A stretch of 64,000 bases of DNA from Sphingomonas panni (GTDB lineage Bacteria > Pseudomonadota > Alphaproteobacteria > Sphingomonadales > Sphingomonadaceae). The notes under the pieces were generated by a model that was given only the letters and a program-made list of their open reading frames with translations, did no database searches and was not told the origin of the DNA. Location of the stretch: positions 310,001 through 374,000 of the forward strand of contig NZ_JAKREU010000002.1 in the NCBI RefSeq assembly GCF_022664435.1, given 5' to 3'. The first letter of the stretch is position 1. The number at the start of each line of letters is the position of its first letter. The translations under genes and the position numbers were made by a program. This document shows positions 52,765 through 62,187 of this stretch, piece after piece.

Positions 52765-53918
52765 GCCAGCCCAAGCAATCCGGCGAGCGGCGCGAGCCGG
52801 GCGTCCCAGCCATAGCGCTCCACCGTCCGCGCCCGCGCCGCCTGCCCCAGCGTGTTCGCCGCGACCGGATCGTCCAGCAGCGCCTGCACCTCATGCGCGA
52901 ACCCCGCCGCATCACCCGCCACGCGGATCGTGCCGCGATGGTCGATCCCCTCCGCCGCCGCGACCGATGCGACCACCGGCCGCGCCATCGCCATCGCCTC
53001 CAGCACCTTGTTCTGGATACCGCGCGCCAGCAGCAGCGGCGCGACCACCACCGAAGCCGCCGCGATCCAGCCGCGCACATCGGCGACTTCCCCGGTCACG
53101 ACCACCCGCTCGCCCGCCAGTGCCCGGACGGCGGCGGTCGGACTCCGCCCTACGATCGCGAAGCGCGCCGCCGGGATCGATGGCAGCACCTCGGCGGCGA
53201 ACCAGCGCACCGCCTCGACATTCGGTCGGTAATCCATCTGCCCGGTAAAGACGATCAGCGGTCCGTCGGCTGCGACCGGCACCGCCTGCGCCGGGTCGAA
53301 AAAGGCGGTGTCGATCCCGTTCTCGATCGCGACCACCCGGTCCGCCCCGGACGTCCGCCGGAACAACGCCGCCTCGGCCTCGCTCACCAGCAACGACGCC
53401 CGCGCCCGCCCCGCCACCGCCGCCTCGAACGCCGCGAGCCTGCGCGCCTCGCGCCGCATCATCCAGCGCATCGGCCCCGTCGCATCCTCGGCATAGGCCG
53501 CGAACTTCGCCGAATCCATATCGACGAAATCCATCACGAACGGCAGGTCGGCCGGCAGATACTGTGCCATCTGCCCCGAATAGACATAGACCGCGTCATA
53601 CCGCCACGCCGCCAGCAGTTCGGCGACCTTCACGCGCATCGGCGCAGCATCGAACGCCGCCTCCGACACCGTGCGTCCGCCCGCCAGCGCCTCGAGCGCC
53701 GCCCGCGCATTGCCCTTGGTCCGGGGCAGCACCGCGACGCTCGCGCACCATTGCGACAGCGCATCCTCATGCCCCATGTCGCGCGGATCGTCGGCGAACG
53801 TCGCCAGATGCACCCGCCCCAATCGGCTCAGATGGCGCATCACATGATGGCTGCGGACCTTGTCGCCACGGTCGGGGGGATAGGGGACGCGGTGGGCGAG
53901 GAACAGGATGTCGCTCAC
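52761..53918 (-). CDS. XrtA-system family 4-like glycosyltransferase
   Basis: A 385-residue GT-B sugar transferase. It begins SDILFLAHRVPYPPDRGDK, the diagnostic start of the exosortase-cluster sugar transferase family, and has the C-terminal donor site LLARGIQNKVLEAMAMARPVV with a Glu in place. It should add a sugar during repeat-unit assembly in the cytoplasm. The GTG start overlaps the FemAB stop (GTGA); a longer upstream frame lies inside that gene. Confidence 0.93.
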   Translation of the reverse strand: MSDILFLAHRVPYPPDRGDKVRSHHVMRHLSRLGRVHLATFADDPRDMGHEDALSQWCASVAVLPRTKGNARAALEALAGGRTVSEAAFDAAPMRVKVAELLAAWRYDAVYVYSGQMAQYLPADLPFVMDFVDMDSAKFAAYAEDATGPMRWMMRREARRLAAFEAAVAGRARASLLVSEAEAALFRRTSGADRVVAIENGIDTAFFDPAQAVPVAADGPLIVFTGQMDYRPNVEAVRWFAAEVLPSIPAARFAIVGRSPTAAVRALAGERVVVTGEVADVRGWIAAASVVVAPLLLARGIQNKVLEAMAMARPVVASVAAAEGIDHRGTIRVAGDAAGFAHEVQALLDDPVAANTLGQAARARTVERYGWDARLAPLAGLLGLA

Positions 53919-54964
53919 CCCAGCCCCTTTGCGATGAACGGCCCGATACGATTGGCGACGGCGACCGGCAGCTTCTGCCACGCCGCGATCTTCATCCGGT
54001 ATTTGGGGTTGAGCGGGCTGGCGTCGCGCGGTGCGGCGCCATCGGCGGTCCAGGTCGGATAGCCGAGCGGCTCGCCGACGAACCCCCAATTCTTCTTGTA
54101 CGCCGCAGGTCCCGTGCCGACCTTGGACCGCCCGAAATCGAACGCGGTACAGCCTTTGCCACGGGCATGGCGCATCAGTTCGAAATACATCCGCTCGTTC
54201 GCGCGCAAGCCCCGCGCCGCCGTCGTACCGCCACCCCAATAGGGATAGACCGTGCCCCGCCAATAGACCGACAGCACGCTCGCCACCGCCTGCCCGCCGT
54301 GGCGCACGGTCAGCACATCGGCATCCTCGCCGAAGCGCGCGATCACCTGTTCGAACAACGCTTTCGGAAAGACCGGCGTGCCGAGATTGCGCACTGATGT
54401 GCCATAGACCCGGAAATGCTCGGCCAGCGCCGCGCGGTCGCGGCCGATCGCGATCTCGAACGGCTCGGCCAGCGCCTTGCGCACATCCGCCCGCTGCTTG
54501 CGCGGGATCGCCAGTAATTCGGCGTCATCATCCGCCGCCAGCGGCCGCACGAACCCGACATAGCGCGTATCGTCCCACGTCCAGCCGGCCCCCTCGATCG
54601 GCACGCCGCCGCGCATCTCGATCGTGGGGCATTGCAGCGCGCGCGCCACCTCGACCGCCTCCGCCGCCAGCGCTTCGCCTGCAGCCAGATCGGACGCCAG
54701 CACTCCACCGCCGACCCCGAACCCGGTCGACACCAGCGCCGCACCGAACAGCGGCGAGCGGACATGGGTCAACGGCACGATGCCCAGCAATTCCCCGCCG
54801 GCCTCCGCCACCAGCATCCGAAATGCCTGTCCGCATCCGGCGGCCGTCGCCTCACCCCACACCGGCAAGTGAAACGGCGTGCCCTGGGGATGCGCCGCGA
54901 CGAACGCCTCGATCGCCGCCCGCTCCGCCGGATCGGCCAGATCGGCCCGCCGGACCCCGGTCAC
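53915..54964 (-). CDS. XrtA-system FemAB-like acyltransferase
   Basis: A 349-residue GNAT-fold protein of the FemAB type. Typical stretches are HPQGTPFHLPVWGEA, RKQRADVRKALAE, VYPYWGGGTTAARGLRANERMYFELM and FDFGRSKVGTGPAAYKKNWGF. The family transfers an amino-acyl or acyl group; in exosortase clusters the acceptor is thought to be the polysaccharide or a lipid-linked intermediate, which is inference. GTG start, overlapping the deacetylase stop. Confidence 0.92.
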   Translation of the reverse strand: MTGVRRADLADPAERAAIEAFVAAHPQGTPFHLPVWGEATAAGCGQAFRMLVAEAGGELLGIVPLTHVRSPLFGAALVSTGFGVGGGVLASDLAAGEALAAEAVEVARALQCPTIEMRGGVPIEGAGWTWDDTRYVGFVRPLAADDDAELLAIPRKQRADVRKALAEPFEIAIGRDRAALAEHFRVYGTSVRNLGTPVFPKALFEQVIARFGEDADVLTVRHGGQAVASVLSVYWRGTVYPYWGGGTTAARGLRANERMYFELMRHARGKGCTAFDFGRSKVGTGPAAYKKNWGFVGEPLGYPTWTADGAAPRDASPLNPKYRMKIAAWQKLPVAVANRIGPFIAKGLG

Positions 54965-55812
54965 AACGAGCCCGCGCGCTCGGCGACGATGCGGTCGGCC
55001 CGGTCCCAGTCATGGTTCGCCATCAGCCGTTCGAGCTTCCCCGCCATCGCGCCCAGCCGCGAATAATGCCGGACCTTCGACTTCAGCGGCGCATTCCTTA
55101 CCCGCGGCTGACCGGGATCGATCTCCCACGGATGGAAATAGAACATCGCCGGATGCGCTTCCGCGCCGTTGCTGCGCACCACCGCATCCTCGACCACGCG
55201 GTTCGGCAGGAGACGGAAAAAGCCCCCGCCCGCCGACACTTCGCGCCCCAGCACCTTCGCCAGCGTGATCGGCCATTCGATCAGGTCGCTGCCGACAACC
55301 GGCCGATGCAGCACCCGTGGCGCATCCACCCAGCCATAATGGTCGTGGGCGATCGGCGCTACGGACGAAGAATAGGCATAGCCCTCCTCCGCCAGCACCG
55401 CGTGCGCCCACGGCGTTCGCCGGTCGATCGAAAAGCTCGGCGCGCGATAGCCGGTCACCGCCTGCCCCCCGGCATCCTCCAGCGCGGCCCGCGCCTGCTT
55501 CAGGTCGGCGCGAAACTGCTCGGCGGTAAAGGTGAAGACCCGCTTATGGTCCCAGCCATGGCTCGCCAGTTCATGCCCGCCGGCAACGATCCGCCGCATC
55601 AGCGCGGGAAAGCGATGCGCGACCCAGCCGAGCGTGAAGAAGGTCGCCTTGACCCCGCTTTTCGCGAACAGGTCCAGCACCGCGTCGGTATTCGCCTCAA
55701 CCCTGCATTCGAGCGCGTCCCACTCGCCCCGGTCGATCACCGTCTCGAACGCACCGACCTGGAACCAGTCCTCGACATCGACCGACATCGCGTTGCGCAT
55801 GGGGGCAGGCAC
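54961..55812 (-). CDS. XrtA-system polysaccharide deacetylase
   Basis: A 283-residue NodB-type deacetylase. SVDVEDWFQ near the start is the form of the metal-binding motif typical of this cluster, followed by ATFFTLGW, HELASHGWDHK with the two His ligands, and YRAPSFS. HPAMFYFHPWEID is in the C-terminal half. It removes N-acetyl groups from the exopolysaccharide or its precursor. GTG at 55812 follows AAAGGA closely; an ATG at 55800 is an alternative start. Confidence 0.93.
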   Translation of the reverse strand: MPAPMRNAMSVDVEDWFQVGAFETVIDRGEWDALECRVEANTDAVLDLFAKSGVKATFFTLGWVAHRFPALMRRIVAGGHELASHGWDHKRVFTFTAEQFRADLKQARAALEDAGGQAVTGYRAPSFSIDRRTPWAHAVLAEEGYAYSSSVAPIAHDHYGWVDAPRVLHRPVVGSDLIEWPITLAKVLGREVSAGGGFFRLLPNRVVEDAVVRSNGAEAHPAMFYFHPWEIDPGQPRVRNAPLKSKVRHYSRLGAMAGKLERLMANHDWDRADRIVAERAGSL

Positions 55813-55819
55813 CGTCCTT

Positions 55820-56980
55820 TCAGCCGGCGGCGCGGATCGATGACAGGTCGGGGCGGCGCTGTTCGCCCTCCACCCAATCGACCAGCAGCGTCAGCACCCG
55901 GCGCAACGCCGCATCCTGTTCCTCCAGCCGATCCTCCAGCGCCGCGATCCGCGCGACCAGCGCGTCGCGATCGGCCGTATCGACCGGTGCATCGGCGGCA
56001 GGGGCGCCCCGGCGCGCCGCATCGACCACCGACAGGTGGATCGGGCGCGGCGGCATCGGCGGCGGGGGCGGAGTCATCGGCAACGGATCAGCATCGACCA
56101 CCGGCGTCGCCTCGGCGACCGGCGCGGCTTCGACCCGGTCGGCGGCCGGGGCCGTCGCGCCCATGCCGTCCCCGTCGAGGTCCTCGATCACCTGTTCGAC
56201 GTCCAGCGACCCGAACCGTTCGATCTGCTCGATCGCCCCATAGAGCAGCACGCGGCTGGCCAGCTGGTTCAACCGGCGCGGCACGCCGCCCGACCAGCGG
56301 TGCAGCGCGGCCAGCGCATCCATGCTGAAGCTGGGGCTACCGGTCCATCCGACCACGCCCAGGCGATGTTCGAGATACGGCCCGACCTCCTCGACGCCCA
56401 TCGGGTCGAGGTGGTGCATCGCGATCACCCGCTGGCGCAGCTGTTCCAGCCGGTCCGACCCGTGCAGCCGCTGGCGGAACTCCGGCTGGCCCAGCAGGAA
56501 AATCTGCAGCAGCGCATAGCCCCCTGCCTGGAAATTCGACAGCATCCGCAATTCTTCGATCGACCCGACCGGCAGCGACTGCGCCTCGTCGATCACCAGC
56601 AGCGTGCGCCGCCCCGAGCGCGCGACATTGTGCAGGCCCCGCTCGATCCCTTCGAGCAGCTGCGCCTTGGTCAGCCCGTGATGGTCGACGTCGAGGCCCG
56701 CCGCGACCAGTCGCAACAGGTCGTCCGCGTCGATCTGCGTCGTCACGATGCGGATGACGTTCAGCCGTTCGGGATCGATCGTCTGCATCAGATGGCCGAG
56801 CAGCGTCGTCTTGCCCGTGCCGGGATCGCCGGTGATGACGATGAAGCCTTCGCCCTGGCTCAACCCATAGCCCAGATACGCCATCGCCTTGCGATGGGTG
56901 GCGGTGTCGAACCAGAAGGCCGGATCGGGCGTCAGCTGGAACGGGCGACCGGTCAGGCCATAATGATTGTCGTACATCAT
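55820..56980 (-). CDS. XrtA-system AAA ATPase
   Basis: A 386-residue ATPase related to ExeA/GspA. MYDNHYGLTGRPFQLTPDP is the usual start; Walker A is TGDPGTGKTTLL, Walker B LLVIDEAQSL, and the ExeA-like GVPRRLNQLASRVLLYGA block is near residue 250. The tail from 290 is Pro-rich with a terminal coiled coil. It may energise or position the polysaccharide machinery. Either ATG of the tandem ATGATG (56980, 56977) can serve, after GGAG. It opens the second half of the cluster after a 332-base gap. Confidence 0.92.
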   Translation of the reverse strand: MMYDNHYGLTGRPFQLTPDPAFWFDTATHRKAMAYLGYGLSQGEGFIVITGDPGTGKTTLLGHLMQTIDPERLNVIRIVTTQIDADDLLRLVAAGLDVDHHGLTKAQLLEGIERGLHNVARSGRRTLLVIDEAQSLPVGSIEELRMLSNFQAGGYALLQIFLLGQPEFRQRLHGSDRLEQLRQRVIAMHHLDPMGVEEVGPYLEHRLGVVGWTGSPSFSMDALAALHRWSGGVPRRLNQLASRVLLYGAIEQIERFGSLDVEQVIEDLDGDGMGATAPAADRVEAAPVAEATPVVDADPLPMTPPPPPMPPRPIHLSVVDAARRGAPAADAPVDTADRDALVARIAALEDRLEEQDAALRRVLTLLVDWVEGEQRRPDLSSIRAAG

Positions 56981-57031
56981 CGTCTCCAATGGAGGGCTTG
57001 TACCCGCCAATCGGTTGAATGTTCGTTTATT

Positions 57032-57051
57032 TCAGGGCGAATTTACCCTGA
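57032..57051 (-). promoter_or_regulatory. inverted repeat, possible operator upstream of the ATPase gene
   Basis: TCAGGG and CCCTGA flank eight A/T-rich bases in the AT-rich stretch about 55 bases upstream of the ATPase ATG. Placement suggests an operator or promoter element for the ATPase to amidotransferase unit; the binding factor is unknown. Confidence 0.4.
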
Positions 57052-57201
57052 TCCGCCCCCGGCCGGTAGGGGTGCGTGATGGAACGGCTGGCCCTTCCTT
57101 CTCGTCACCCCGGGCTTGACCCGGGGTCCCGCTTCTCCGGTGCGTCCCGAGCGTGACGGACGCCCTAAAGCCGATCGAAACTGAACGCCCATCGTAAATC
57201 C

Positions 57202-57299
57202 TCGTCATTCCCGCGCAGGCGGGAATCCATAGCCGCTGACGTTTCAGCTGGATTCGTGAAGCCGGCGTTTATGGACTCCCGCCTGCGCGGGAGTGACGA
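57202..57299. repeat. 98-base palindromic element, family B
   Basis: Near-perfect terminal inverted repeats (TCGTCATTCCCGCGCAGGCG ... CGCCTGCGCGGGAGTGACGA) flank a 38-base centre. The arms differ from family A and look like a non-autonomous mobile or REP element. Confidence 0.85.
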
Positions 57300-57342
57300 T
57301 GGGGAGGGAGCGGTTAATCAAGAAGCTGAACGTCGATAGTCC

Positions 57343-58947
57343 CTAGAACCGGAACCCCACCGCCAGCAACGCCTGCGCGATCAAATCCGACTGGCTGCGC
57401 TCGACATCGAAGCCGTACACCCCGGCCGTCAGACTGCCATAGGCGCGGCCGAAGCTGCGATAATAGCCGCCCTGCGCGCCGCCGCCCCATGCGTCCAGCC
57501 CGCCTTCGATCCCGCTGGCGAAGTAATTCGCATACAGGTCGGCGCTGACCGACGACCGGCTGTCGAGCGCCCATTGGCCGAAGCCCTGGACGTAATAGCT
57601 TTCGTCCTGCGAGCGATAGATGACCGCCCCCGGCACCGGCGGGATATAGAATCGCCGGCTGGCATAGCCCGCGCCCAGCCCCAGGCGGGTAGGACCACGC
57701 GTGATCGAATAGACCGCATCGATCCCGCGCGCGCGGAACGTCGCGGCGCTGACCGACTGGAACACCGGCGTCAGGCAGCCGCCGGCATTCGACGCGCCTT
57801 CAGGCGTCACGCCGCCACCGAACACGCACCCGCCATAGCGCGCGCCGAACGGGTCCTCGCCACCGATATAGTTGATCGGCAGCTGCGCCAGCGATCCGGT
57901 CAACTGCCGGCCAAAGGTCGTCACGCTGTCATACACGCCGACCTGCACCGCCGATGCCGGGCTGACCTGCCATTGCAGCGACCCGGTATAGCTCATCGAT
58001 CCGTAGCGCCGCCCCAGCCGCGCCTCCAGCGCGGTGCGGGGGCTGGGCCGCCACAATACGCCCGCGTCCCAGATGATGCCGTCGATGTCATAGGCGATGC
58101 GCGGTGCCGACGCCGGATCGGTCACGAACCGCCCCGCCCCGTCCAGTACCGGATTGTTCTGCGCATCGAGCAGCGGATCGCGCTGCGTCACCTCGATCTT
58201 TTCATAACCGACGCCGCCGACCGCGGCGATGGTCGGCGTGATCGGCAATACCGCGTCGACCCGGCCATAGGCACCTTCGAACTTCTGGTCGAGCTGCCCC
58301 GCATCCTCGCGCAGCCACGCGCCCGATACGGTAAAGCCGATCGGCAACAGCGTGCCCGCGCGCGTACCCGCGCTGCCCATCACCAGATGGCTGGTCGCCT
58401 CGTCATAATAATCCAGCCGCCGCTGTCCCGGTGCCAGGTCGATGACGCCGGGCGTCTCCGCGTTCACATAGCCGAATTGATAGGTGCCGTTGACCGCGAA
58501 CGGCCCGACGCGGGTGTTGATGCTCGGCCCCGCATACAGGCCATAGACCTGCGCGGTATTGATGTTGCTGGCATTCACCAGCGGCCCGAACCCGCCGCCG
58601 CGCGTATCGCCCTGCGCCCGCGTCGCGATCGCGCCGCCTTCCAGGTTCAGCCAGCGGGTGATCTGCACATTGGCGCGCGCCAGCCCCGAATGGACCTCGC
58701 CGCTGCCGAAATTATCGCCCCAGTCGATCAGCCGCTGATATTGGTAATTCGCCTGGACCTGCACCCGCTGCGTCGTGACCGTCGCATCGACCCCGGCGGT
58801 CAGCTGGGTATAGGTCACGACATCGCCATCGTTCAGGTCGGCGAGCAGCACCTGCCCCGCCTCGACATATGGCGAGATTTCGATGCGCTGCGCCAGCGCC
58901 GGACTTGCCGTCGCCACGACGACGACCGGGACAGCCAGCCAGCGCAT
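57343..58947 (-). CDS. XrtA-system outer-membrane beta protein
   Basis: A 534-residue exported protein. Signal peptide MRWLAVPVVVVATASPALA is followed by alternating beta strands rich in aromatic and Gly residues to a terminal VGFRF, the C-terminus of an outer-membrane barrel. This matches the PEP-CTERM-associated outer-membrane family, suggested to help polysaccharide reach the surface. The ATG overlaps the kinase stop by one base (TGATG); a longer frame upstream lies inside the kinase gene and is discarded. It is the last gene of the upstream half-cluster. Confidence 0.9.
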   Translation of the reverse strand: MRWLAVPVVVVATASPALAQRIEISPYVEAGQVLLADLNDGDVVTYTQLTAGVDATVTTQRVQVQANYQYQRLIDWGDNFGSGEVHSGLARANVQITRWLNLEGGAIATRAQGDTRGGGFGPLVNASNINTAQVYGLYAGPSINTRVGPFAVNGTYQFGYVNAETPGVIDLAPGQRRLDYYDEATSHLVMGSAGTRAGTLLPIGFTVSGAWLREDAGQLDQKFEGAYGRVDAVLPITPTIAAVGGVGYEKIEVTQRDPLLDAQNNPVLDGAGRFVTDPASAPRIAYDIDGIIWDAGVLWRPSPRTALEARLGRRYGSMSYTGSLQWQVSPASAVQVGVYDSVTTFGRQLTGSLAQLPINYIGGEDPFGARYGGCVFGGGVTPEGASNAGGCLTPVFQSVSAATFRARGIDAVYSITRGPTRLGLGAGYASRRFYIPPVPGAVIYRSQDESYYVQGFGQWALDSRSSVSADLYANYFASGIEGGLDAWGGGAQGGYYRSFGRAYGSLTAGVYGFDVERSQSDLIAQALLAVGFRF

Positions 58948-59891
58948 CAGTCCTGTTCCTGCCCATAATAGCCGAAGCGCGCACCGTCCGCGCGATAGGT
59001 CGTCGCGTTCAGCAGCAGCTGGATATCGTCGCATCCATCCAGCAACGCGACCGCCTCGCGCAGGTCCGATTCGCTGCTGCGGTCGGCGCGGACGACCAGC
59101 ACCGTCTGCCCGACCAGCGACGCCAGCACGGCGGCGGGCGATGCGGCGAGCGCGGGCGGCGAATCGAAGATGACGATCCGGTCGGGATCGGCGGTCAGCA
59201 ACCGTTGCAGCACGTCCTGCGCATGGTCGCTGCGCAACAATTCGGTGTCGGCATGGGTCCGCTTGCCGGCCGGCAGCACCGACAGTTGCGGCACGTCGGT
59301 CGGGATCACCAGCGACTCGACATCGATCGCCGGATCGCCCAGCGCGTCGAGCAGCCCCTTGCCCGCCGGCAGGCCCAGCCGGTCGAGAATATCGGGCTTG
59401 GGGAAATCGGCATCGACCAGCAAAATCTGCAGGTCGCGTTCGGCCGCCAGTGACAAAGCGAGGTTGATCGCGCAGAACGTCTTGCCGTCGCCCGGCTGCG
59501 CCGAACATACCAGGATCATGCGGGCGGCCTGCGGGTCGCGCTTCTCGACATCGGCGGCGGTGGTCAGCAGCTGGCGCTTCACCAGCCGGAACTCCTCGGC
59601 CAGCGCGGTCACCGGACCACCGGGCACCAGCATCCCCGCCTCGGCCAGCATATCGCGATCGATCCGTGCCGGCTCGACCGGGCGGATGCGGGCGGGAGGC
59701 ATCTTGCGCGGCTGTGCCTTCGCGGCCGGGGCGGCGACGGCCGGCGGCGGTGGCGCGGGCGGCAGGTCGGGCATGGCGACCGGCGGCAGTTCGGGCTTCG
59801 GCCCCAGCTGCCAGCGATCCGCCGCGCGCTCCAGCAACGAAGCGCGCATGGCCCGGTGCGATTGGTCGTTCACCTTGTCATCCCCGTTCAC
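58947..59891 (-). CDS. XrtA-system tyrosine autokinase
   Basis: A 314-residue BY-kinase of the CpsD/Wzc C-terminal type. Walker A is SAQPGDGKTFCAINLA, Walker A' ILLVDADFPKPDI and Walker B VIFDSPPAL. A Pro/Ala linker occupies residues 40-65. The C-terminal tail is short with only a few Tyr (TTYRADGARFGYYGQ). It should work with the chain-length protein encoded just upstream, cycling phosphorylation to control chain length. The GTG start overlaps that gene (GTGA). Confidence 0.92.
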   Translation of the reverse strand: MNGDDKVNDQSHRAMRASLLERAADRWQLGPKPELPPVAMPDLPPAPPPPAVAAPAAKAQPRKMPPARIRPVEPARIDRDMLAEAGMLVPGGPVTALAEEFRLVKRQLLTTAADVEKRDPQAARMILVCSAQPGDGKTFCAINLALSLAAERDLQILLVDADFPKPDILDRLGLPAGKGLLDALGDPAIDVESLVIPTDVPQLSVLPAGKRTHADTELLRSDHAQDVLQRLLTADPDRIVIFDSPPALAASPAAVLASLVGQTVLVVRADRSSESDLREAVALLDGCDDIQLLLNATTYRADGARFGYYGQEQD

Positions 59892-61411
59892 GCCACCAGC
59901 CCGCGCTGGGCGAATTCCAGCCCCAGCAGCAGCACGAATGCCGCCACCAGCGCGCCTGCGCCACCCGCGAACAACTTCAACCGCCGCTTGCGTTCGTCGC
60001 GAACCGCCTCGGTCACCACCTCGCCGATCGATCCCAGCACCGGCATGCCGCTGATCTTCTCCAGCTTCTGTGCGGTTGCGAAGCTCGTCTTCAACTTGCT
60101 CAGCGCGAACGCCAGCGCGACACCCGCGCCGATGCCGACGACCAGCACGCCCAGCAACAGCAACGGCCGGTTCGGCGCGGTGGGCTTGCTGGGTTGGGTG
60201 GGGGGATCGATCACGTTGAACTGTACCGCATCGGTATCGGTCTGCACACTGCTGCGCAGCCGCACCTGTTCGCGGTCCTGGAACAGCGCATCATATTGCT
60301 GCTTGAGCGACGCGATGTCGCGGTCGAGCTGCGACTGCTGCGCCGCTGCCTGCGGGTCGGCCGAAATCTTCGCCTGCAACCCGTTCAGCTGGCCTTCGAT
60401 CTGGTTCTTGCGCTGCTGCAATTCCGCGACCCGCGCCTGCCGGTCGGCCTGCGTGGCGCGCAGTTGCAGGTAGAAGGGGTTGGGCGATGCCGCCGTGCCG
60501 CCGCTCACGCCACCGCCCTCGCCGCGTGCCGCCGCCCGCGCGGACGCCAGCTGGCGATTGAGCGCGACCATATCGGGATGCTGGTCGGTCCAGCCGCGGC
60601 TGCGCCCCTCGGCGATCTGCCCCTCGATCGCGTTCAGCCGCGCCCGTGCCGGCCCGACCAACGCCGTCCCCGCCGTCCCCGGCAGCGTCGCGGCGGTCCC
60701 CGCCATCTGCGCATTGGCCGCATTCAGGCTGGTCTGCGCCGCCGCCAGATCGCCATCGATCTGCGCCAGTTCGCTGCGCGCGTTCGACATGCGATCGTCG
60801 AGCGATCCCGTCCCCGGCAGCATCGCCATATATTGCGCCTGGAACGCCTGCCGCCGTGCCTCGGCATCTGCCAGCTGCTTCTGCCGCTGCAACAGCTGCT
60901 GGTCGAGGAAACGCAGCGACTGCACCGTCGCATCGCGGTCGCTGGCAAGGTTGTCCTGCACGAAGATGTCGATCATCTTCTGCACGACCTCGCGCGCCAC
61001 CTTCGGATTGCCCGACGTCGCCGAAATCTCGAACAGATTGTCCTGCTGCTGCGTCAGCTTGATCGCATTCTGCAACGATGCGATCCGGTCCGCGACGTCG
61101 CGGTCGTTGGCGACCGTATCGTTGAGCGAGGTACCGCGCACGACCTTTTCGAGGTTCACCGCCGACGTCAGCGTCTGGCGGATACGGTCGATATTCTTCG
61201 CCTGGTCGTTCTGGGCGACCGCCGCCTCGGCGCCGGGCAGCACCTGCCGCATCTGCACCATGACCCGTGCGGTCGACTGATAGCTGTTGGGAATCTGGCT
61301 CACCGCCAGCCAACCGGCGAGGCACACGACCCATGCGACCGCCAGCGCGATCCAGCGCCGCTGCCAGATCGCGTGGAGGATCAGCTTCAGCTCGTCATAC
61401 AGCCCGTCCAT
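59888..61411 (-). CDS. XrtA-system polysaccharide chain-length protein (Wzz type)
   Basis: A 507-residue inner-membrane co-polymerase: N-terminal helix (WIALAVAWVVCLAGWLAV), a long periplasmic coiled coil (about 130-430) and a C-terminal helix (PLLLLGVLVVGIGAGVALAFAL) with the Pro-rich DPPTQPSKPTAPNRP before it, which is the Wzz signature. A further hydrophobic segment at the end makes it slightly longer than plain Wzz. It starts right after the export lipoprotein gene and overlaps the kinase gene. Confidence 0.94.
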   Translation of the reverse strand: MDGLYDELKLILHAIWQRRWIALAVAWVVCLAGWLAVSQIPNSYQSTARVMVQMRQVLPGAEAAVAQNDQAKNIDRIRQTLTSAVNLEKVVRGTSLNDTVANDRDVADRIASLQNAIKLTQQQDNLFEISATSGNPKVAREVVQKMIDIFVQDNLASDRDATVQSLRFLDQQLLQRQKQLADAEARRQAFQAQYMAMLPGTGSLDDRMSNARSELAQIDGDLAAAQTSLNAANAQMAGTAATLPGTAGTALVGPARARLNAIEGQIAEGRSRGWTDQHPDMVALNRQLASARAAARGEGGGVSGGTAASPNPFYLQLRATQADRQARVAELQQRKNQIEGQLNGLQAKISADPQAAAQQSQLDRDIASLKQQYDALFQDREQVRLRSSVQTDTDAVQFNVIDPPTQPSKPTAPNRPLLLLGVLVVGIGAGVALAFALSKLKTSFATAQKLEKISGMPVLGSIGEVVTEAVRDERKRRLKLFAGGAGALVAAFVLLLGLEFAQRGLVA

Positions 61412-61412
61412 C

Positions 61413-62048
61413 TTAGAACATGCTCTCTGGAATGATGATGACGTCGCCCGGCTGCAGCTTCACGTTCGCGCTGGCATCGCCGTTCTTGAGCAGGCTGGAG
61501 ATGCGCAGCCCGAATTCCGACTGCTTGCCCGTTGCCCGGTCGTACCGCACCAGCCGCGCGCGGTTGCCCGACGCGTACTGGTTCAGCCCCCCGACCGCGA
61601 TCATCGCGTCGAGCAGCGTCATGTTGGCGCGGTACGGCAGCGACGCAGGCTTCTCCGTCGCCCCCACCACGCGGACCTGCTGGCTGAACGTGCCGGAGAA
61701 ATTCTCGACGATGACCGATACCAGCGGGTCCTTCACATATTCGCCCAGCGCCAGCTTCAGGTCGTCGGCCAGCATCGCCGGCGTCTTGCCGGTGGCGGGC
61801 ATGTCGTTGATGAGCGGCGTGGTGATCCGCCCGTCGGGGCGCACCTGCACCTTGGTCGACAGTTCGGGATTGCGCCATACGAAGATGCTCAGCTGGTCGA
61901 GCGGCCCGATGACATAGGCCTCGCCCGGTGCCTCCTTCGCCTGCACGAACGGCGCGGGCGGCAATTCGGGGCGCGTCGCCCCTCCGGCGCACCCGCCGAG
62001 CAGGGCCGTCAGCGCAACACCCGTTCCCAAACCATGCCAGCGACGCAT
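61413..62048 (-). CDS. XrtA-system polysaccharide export lipoprotein (Wza type)
   Basis: A 211-residue outer-membrane lipoprotein. The lipobox is LLGGC, followed by the polysaccharide-export domain (YVIGPLDQLSIFVWRNPELS, PDGRITTPLI) and a SLBB-like region (NMTLLDAMIAVGGLNQYAS), ending LQPGDVIIIPESMF. It should form the outer gate for polymer export. ATG at 62048 has AGG seven bases upstream; an ATG two codons earlier is in frame. It heads the export/chain-length/kinase/barrel unit. Confidence 0.94.
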   Translation of the reverse strand: MRRWHGLGTGVALTALLGGCAGGATRPELPPAPFVQAKEAPGEAYVIGPLDQLSIFVWRNPELSTKVQVRPDGRITTPLINDMPATGKTPAMLADDLKLALGEYVKDPLVSVIVENFSGTFSQQVRVVGATEKPASLPYRANMTLLDAMIAVGGLNQYASGNRARLVRYDRATGKQSEFGLRISSLLKNGDASANVKLQPGDVIIIPESMF

Positions 62049-62187
62049 TACCATACCTCGTTCCGAACGAGCGCAGCCGTGAGCGGACTACGCAGGACTT
62101 CCCCTGCTATGCGGACAAAGGGGTAAAGATAGGGTTGAGTATAGCGGCAATTCCCCCGCCCCGCACCCCGCAAGCCGTACGGATCAT

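Larger units (their letters stand above)
57011..57342. other. 332-base gap inside the exopolysaccharide cluster
   Basis: No gene is supported. The interval holds, from left, an AT-rich stretch with a 20-base inverted repeat, a small GGGC/CCCGG hairpin (CACCCCGGGCTTGACCCGGG, about 57105-57132) and a 98-base palindromic element. It divides the cluster into two likely transcription units. Confidence 0.7.
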
